The translations under genes were made by a program, and so were the position numbers. Source: Paenibacillus turpanensis (GTDB lineage: Bacteria; Bacillota; Bacilli; Paenibacillales; YIM-B00363). Taken from it: DNA of 64,000 nucleotides. Location of the stretch: contig NZ_WTLI01000019.1 of the NCBI RefSeq assembly GCF_011421635.1, forward strand, positions 1-64,000, written 5' to 3'. Positions 60,309-64,000 of the stretch are shown piece by piece (the stretch's first letter is position 1; each line of letters starts with the position of its first letter). The notes under the pieces are model-generated. The model made no database searches. It saw nothing but the letters and a program-made list of their open reading frames with translations, and was not told the DNA's origin.

Positions 60309-62714
60309 TTAATTGCGCAGCGGCTTGCCTTTGGCCAGCATGTGTTGCATCCGTGCCTGCGTCTTCGGCTCGCCGCATAAGCTTAGGAACGCTTCGCGCT
60401 CAAGATCGAGCATATACTGCTCCGATACCCGTGTTCCGGCCGGCACATTCCCGCCCGCCAGCACATGAGCTAGCTTTCCGGCGATTTTCAGATCGTGATC
60501 GCTGATATATCCGGACTGCCGCATCGAATACGCACCAAGCAGCATCACCGCCTTCGCCTCCTCGCCGCCGGCAGCGAACAGCTCCTCCCTCGGCACCGTA
60601 TAACCTGCCTGCTCCATCCGGAGCACTGCCTGCTTCGCTTCATAAATCAAATGGTCGCCGTTGATCACCACCGCATCCTGCTCCCTGCGGAAGCCAAGCC
60701 GCTGCGTGTCATGACCGCTTGTCGATACCTTCGCCATCGCGATCGTTTCAAACACATGGTTCAAATACGGCTGCAGCTCCGCCTCTGCCACACCATCGAT
60801 CCGCCGAGCGGCGCGCAGCGCCAGCTCCTTACAGCCTCCGCCCGCCGGAATCAAGCCGACGCCGGTTTCCACAAGGCCAAAATACGTCTCCGCCGAAAAC
60901 ACCACCTGATCGGCCGGCAGGCAAACCTCAACCCCGCCGCCCAGCGTCATTCGATGCGGTGCCGCGACCACCGGCTTCCCGCTGCGCTTCAGCTTCATCA
61001 TCGTGTCCTGGAACAGGCGAATAATGCTGTCCACCTCATCCCATTCCTCGTCCTGCGCCTCCATCAGCAGCAGCATCAAGTTCGCGCCGACACAAAAGTT
61101 TTTTCCCTCATTGGCGATGACCAGCCCGCGCCAATTCGCCTCCACCTCATCGACGCTCTGGGAGATCATCGTCAAAATATCCGCGCCGATCGCATTGTTC
61201 GGAGAATGGAACTCCAGACACGCCACCCCGTCGGCGATATCCATTAAGCTCGCTCCCGCATTGCTGCGGATGACGCGGTTTTGCTGCTTCAGCCCGCGCA
61301 GCGAAATTGCCTGCGGCTCACGCTCCACTCCGCGGTACCGCCCCCAGCTCCATTCAAGCAGCGTACCGCCGGCATCCTGCTGATAAAACGACTCGTGTCC
61401 CGCGTCGAGCAAATCCTTCACCCATTCCGGCAGCGTATGGCCTTCCTCCTCCATGCGGCGCGCCGATTCGCGAAGCCCGATGGCATCCCAAGTTTCGAAC
61501 GGTCCCAAATCCCAGTTGAAGCCCCATTTCATCGCCATATCGACGTCCGACACCGTATCGGCGATTTCCCCGAGCACCTCCGCCGAATAGAGCAGCACCC
61601 GCTTCAGCACCTTCCACGCAAATTCCGAGTACCGGTCCTTCGTCCCGAGCAGTGCCCGGATACGCCCCTTCGCTCCTTTGGCCGCTTTCGCCGCTTCCAA
61701 GGAAGCGCTTCCGATTTTGCGGCTCGGTGCATACTCCATCGTCTGCAGGTTCAGCGCCTCGATCACCGAACCGCCGCTGTCACCCTTCACCTTTTTATAA
61801 AAGCCCTGCCCTGCCTTCTCCCCGATCCAGCCGCGCTCCACCAGCTCGCGAAGCACTGCGGGCGTTTGAAATACCGCCTTTTCCGCTTCATCCTCTACGC
61901 CGTTGAACACATTGGAAGCCACATGAACAAACGTATCGAGTCCGACCAAGTCGAGTGTGCGGAACGTTGCGCTTTTCGGGCGCCCCATTGCGGGCCCCGT
62001 AACTGCGTCTGCCTCCTCCACGGTGAACCCGCTGTGCGCCATCTCCTCCAAGGTCACCAGCAGACCGTACGTGCCGATCCGGTTCGCAATAAAGTTCGGC
62101 GTATCCTTCGCGGCCACAACCCCTTTTCCCAGCGTCTTCGTGCAAAAGGCTTTCATAAAAGCGACCAGCTCAGGCAGCGTCTCATCTCCCGGAATCAGCT
62201 CCAGCAGCTTCATGTAACGCGGCGGATTAAAGAAATGGGTGCCGAGGAAGTGCTGGCGAAACGCCTCGCCGCAATTCTGCGACATCGCATTAACCGATAT
62301 CCCCGATGTGTTTGTGCTGACGATCGTGCCCGGCGTCCACACCGATTCGATGCGCCGTAAAAGCTCCCGTTTCACCTCGAGCCGTTCGACCACAACCTCG
62401 ATAATCCAATCCACCTCGGACAGCTTCGTTACATCGTCCTCAAGATTGCCCGGTGTGATCAGGGAGGCGAAGGCATCGCTGTAGAGCGGTGCCGGCTTCG
62501 TTTGACTCAGCTTCCGCACGGCTGCGGCGGCGAGCCGATTTCGTACCTGCGGATGCGAAAGGCTCAGCCCTGTTGCCTCCTCCTCGGGCGTCAGCGCTCC
62601 CGGCACAATATCCAGCAGCAGCGACGGAATGCCTGCATTGGCCAAATGCGCCGCAATGGCGGAGCCCATCACTCCCGAGCCGATGACGGCTGCTTTGCGA
62701 ATGCTAAATTTCAT
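60309..62714 (-). CDS. fadN: 3-hydroxyacyl-CoA dehydrogenase / enoyl-CoA hydratase (FadN type)
   Basis: A bifunctional beta-oxidation enzyme of 801 residues, the size of Bacillus FadN. The N-terminal half is an NAD-binding dehydrogenase (AAVIGSGVMGSAIAAHLANAG, then GTHFFNPPRYMKLLELI with the catalytic His region and DTPNFIANRIGTYG); the C-terminal part (from about 490) has a crotonase-like domain with VIANEGKNFCVGANLMLLL and MTLGGGVEVCL. Domain order is the reverse of E. coli FadB, as in Bacillus. It lies between fadF and fadA with 14- and 21-base gaps, so the three are cotranscribed. Confidence 0.92.
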   Translation of the reverse strand: MKFSIRKAAVIGSGVMGSAIAAHLANAGIPSLLLDIVPGALTPEEEATGLSLSHPQVRNRLAAAAVRKLSQTKPAPLYSDAFASLITPGNLEDDVTKLSEVDWIIEVVVERLEVKRELLRRIESVWTPGTIVSTNTSGISVNAMSQNCGEAFRQHFLGTHFFNPPRYMKLLELIPGDETLPELVAFMKAFCTKTLGKGVVAAKDTPNFIANRIGTYGLLVTLEEMAHSGFTVEEADAVTGPAMGRPKSATFRTLDLVGLDTFVHVASNVFNGVEDEAEKAVFQTPAVLRELVERGWIGEKAGQGFYKKVKGDSGGSVIEALNLQTMEYAPSRKIGSASLEAAKAAKGAKGRIRALLGTKDRYSEFAWKVLKRVLLYSAEVLGEIADTVSDVDMAMKWGFNWDLGPFETWDAIGLRESARRMEEEGHTLPEWVKDLLDAGHESFYQQDAGGTLLEWSWGRYRGVEREPQAISLRGLKQQNRVIRSNAGASLMDIADGVACLEFHSPNNAIGADILTMISQSVDEVEANWRGLVIANEGKNFCVGANLMLLLMEAQDEEWDEVDSIIRLFQDTMMKLKRSGKPVVAAPHRMTLGGGVEVCLPADQVVFSAETYFGLVETGVGLIPAGGGCKELALRAARRIDGVAEAELQPYLNHVFETIAMAKVSTSGHDTQRLGFRREQDAVVINGDHLIYEAKQAVLRMEQAGYTVPREELFAAGGEEAKAVMLLGAYSMRQSGYISDHDLKIAGKLAHVLAGGNVPAGTRVSEQYMLDLEREAFLSLCGEPKTQARMQHMLAKGKPLRN

Positions 62715-62728
62715 ACCGCTTCACCCTC

Positions 62729-64000
62729 CTATAAATTCGGTCCGAAGACCGAGAGTTCAAGTAATTCGGCTATATCACGCGCTTTTACGCGTTCATCCGC
62801 TTCCTTCAGCTTCGTGCCGTCCTCCATCATCGTGAGGCAGTACGGGCACGCCGATCCGATCATCGTCGGCGACACCTCAAGCGCCTGCTCCACACGGGCC
62901 ACATTAACCCGCTTGCCCGCCGTCTCTTCCATCCACATGAGGCCCCCGCCGGCGCCGCAGCACATCCCGTTCGCGCCGGAGCGCTCCATTTCCAGAAGCT
63001 TCACGCCGGGAATCGCCCGCAGCACCTCTCGCGGCTGCTCATACACATCGTTATACCGGCCTAAATAGCAGGAATCGTGGTATACGATACGTTCCTCGAT
63101 CGCATGCTCCGGCTTTAGGCGGCCGCTGCGAACGAGCTCGGCAAGCAGCTCGGTATGGTGCAGCACCTCGGCCTCCAGCCCGAATTCGGGATATTCATTT
63201 TTCAGCGTGTTGTACGTATGCGGGCAGGCCGTGACGATTTTCCGCACCTTGTACTTGCTCATCGTTTCGATATTCTCCATGCAAAGCTGCTGGAACAAAA
63301 ACTCATTGCCCATCCTTCTCGGCGTATCACCGGAACTACGCTCCTCATTACCGAGGATGGCAAAATTGACCCCAGCCTCGTTCATGAGTCTCACGAGCGC
63401 CTTCGTAATTTTCCGCGAGCGGTTATCGTAGGAGCCCATCGATCCGACGAAAAACAGCAGCTCAAAGTCCGGGTTTTCTTTCACCGTCGGCACGTGAAGC
63501 TCACCATCCGGGTCGATTTCGTTGACCCATTTCACTCGATCGCTTCGCGAAATGCCCCACGGATTGCCCTGCCGCTCGATATTTAACAGCGCCCGCTGCG
63601 CGTCATGCGGCATGCTGCCCTCGGTCAGCACGAGGTAGCGGCGCATGTCGACGATCTTATCGACATGCTCGTTCCCGACCGGGCACTGGTCCTCGCAGTT
63701 GCGGCAGGTCGTGCACGACCACAGCTCCGCCTCCGTCATGACCTCGCCGATCAGCGCTACCTCGCGGGGATCGCGCTCTGCCGCGGCCCACGCGCTCTTC
63801 TGCGCCGACATCGTCGGTCCGATGTCGGCGGCCCCAACACCAGCCCAAGCTCCCGGGGCCGCATCCGCATCGGCCAGATGCGCTGTGCGCACGGCCTGAT
63901 CACCTGTCTTCGCGTGCCCCTGGCCGCCAAACGCGAAGGCCGGAATCCACGGCGATTTCGCCGTAATGGCCGCCCCCTTCTCGGTGAGATGGTCGCGCAG
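62729..64000 (-). CDS. fadF: FadF-type Fe-S electron-transfer protein, 5' end missing
   Basis: The C-terminal part, at least 424 residues, of a heterodisulfide reductase-like protein. CTTCRNCEDQCPVGNEHVDKI is a 4Fe-4S cluster site; two CCG-type domains follow, seen in VTACPHTYNTL, HDSCYLGRYNDVYEQPRE, CCGAGGGLMWME and SACPYCLTMMEDG. FadF-like proteins in Bacillus (about 700 residues) carry electrons from FadE to the quinone pool. The frame stays open to the window edge, so an N-terminal membrane part should lie beyond it. It heads the visible fad operon, 14 bases before fadN. Confidence 0.9.
   Translation of the reverse strand: MRDHLTEKGAAITAKSPWIPAFAFGGQGHAKTGDQAVRTAHLADADAAPGAWAGVGAADIGPTMSAQKSAWAAAERDPREVALIGEVMTEAELWSCTTCRNCEDQCPVGNEHVDKIVDMRRYLVLTEGSMPHDAQRALLNIERQGNPWGISRSDRVKWVNEIDPDGELHVPTVKENPDFELLFFVGSMGSYDNRSRKITKALVRLMNEAGVNFAILGNEERSSGDTPRRMGNEFLFQQLCMENIETMSKYKVRKIVTACPHTYNTLKNEYPEFGLEAEVLHHTELLAELVRSGRLKPEHAIEERIVYHDSCYLGRYNDVYEQPREVLRAIPGVKLLEMERSGANGMCCGAGGGLMWMEETAGKRVNVARVEQALEVSPTMIGSACPYCLTMMEDGTKLKEADERVKARDIAELLELSVFGPNL

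Noticed and set aside
59244-62360. Long rightward frames (about 313 and 359 codons) opposite fadA and fadN
   Set aside because: They mirror GC-rich coding sequence, are rich in Arg, His and Ala with no domain signs, and lack ribosome binding sites.

Overview
The window looks like a chromosomal segment of a spore-forming Bacillota, most likely Paenibacillaceae (Paenibacillus or a close relative). The basis is inference from gene content and signals: strong GGAGG-type ribosome binding sites, frequent GTG/TTG starts, rho-independent hairpins after most transcription units, an S-box (SAM) riboswitch ahead of metNIQ, lipoboxes, and Bacillus-type families (YqjF, YuiD, KtrB, YdaD-like, FadN/FadF). 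I see no rRNA, tRNA, CRISPR array, transposase, phage gene or replication origin. The right-most gene runs off the end.

Layout. 0.3-7 kb: a small membrane protein, a GH31 alpha-xylosidase with an operator-like palindrome inside its promoter spacer, an orphan LytS/DcuS-type sensor kinase, an archaeal-type peptidyl-tRNA hydrolase (Pth2) and a secreted GH18 enzyme. 7.3-10.9 kb: a four-gene leftward operon (GntR regulator, enolase-superfamily sugar-acid dehydratase, SDR dehydrogenase, TauE/SafE permease) behind a perfect 16-bp palindrome; the GntR gene appears to lack a canonical start codon. 11-17 kb: YqjF, an unknown protein, a PAP2 phosphatase and an RND pump with its lipoprotein adaptor. 17.5-25 kb: a probable pectate-lyase-like enzyme, KtrB, a DHH phosphoesterase, a two-component pair and a Ser-rich lipoprotein.

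25-32.7 kb is the most accessory-looking part: an RHH/PIN pair that resembles a toxin-antitoxin module with an eroded active site, dGTPase, a MEKHLA protein, a double DUF1540 protein with a coupled small partner, a polysaccharide deacetylase, a Tat-exported beta-helix protein, and a DUF3990 (ADP-ribosyltransferase-fold) gene overlapping a small basic partner. 32.7-36.2 kb is the methionine importer with a complete S-box leader and sigma-A promoter, then a pair of 19-bp palindromes and a 55-aa gene that has a good ribosome binding site. 36-54.5 kb carries housekeeping and transport genes: zinc alcohol dehydrogenase, stress-type SDR, MFS, RluA, a second RND pump, YuiD, a DMT transporter with a textbook promoter, a GH63-like glucosidase, a CPBP protease, a copper-nitrite-reductase-like lipoprotein, an LpdD-like protein and three GNAT acetyltransferases.

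54.6-64 kb is one leftward fatty-acid beta-oxidation cluster: FadF-type Fe-S protein (partial), FadN, FadA, FadE, FadD and a hotdog thioesterase. Together these activate (FadD), dehydrogenate (FadE, with electrons probably passing to FadF), hydrate and oxidise (FadN) and thiolyse (FadA) fatty acids. A degenerate tandem array of about 39-bp units lies between fadA and fadE. No single gene set here is clearly a new system; the best candidates for novelty are the DUF3990 pair, the non-canonical GntR start with its sugar-acid operon, and the 39-bp array.
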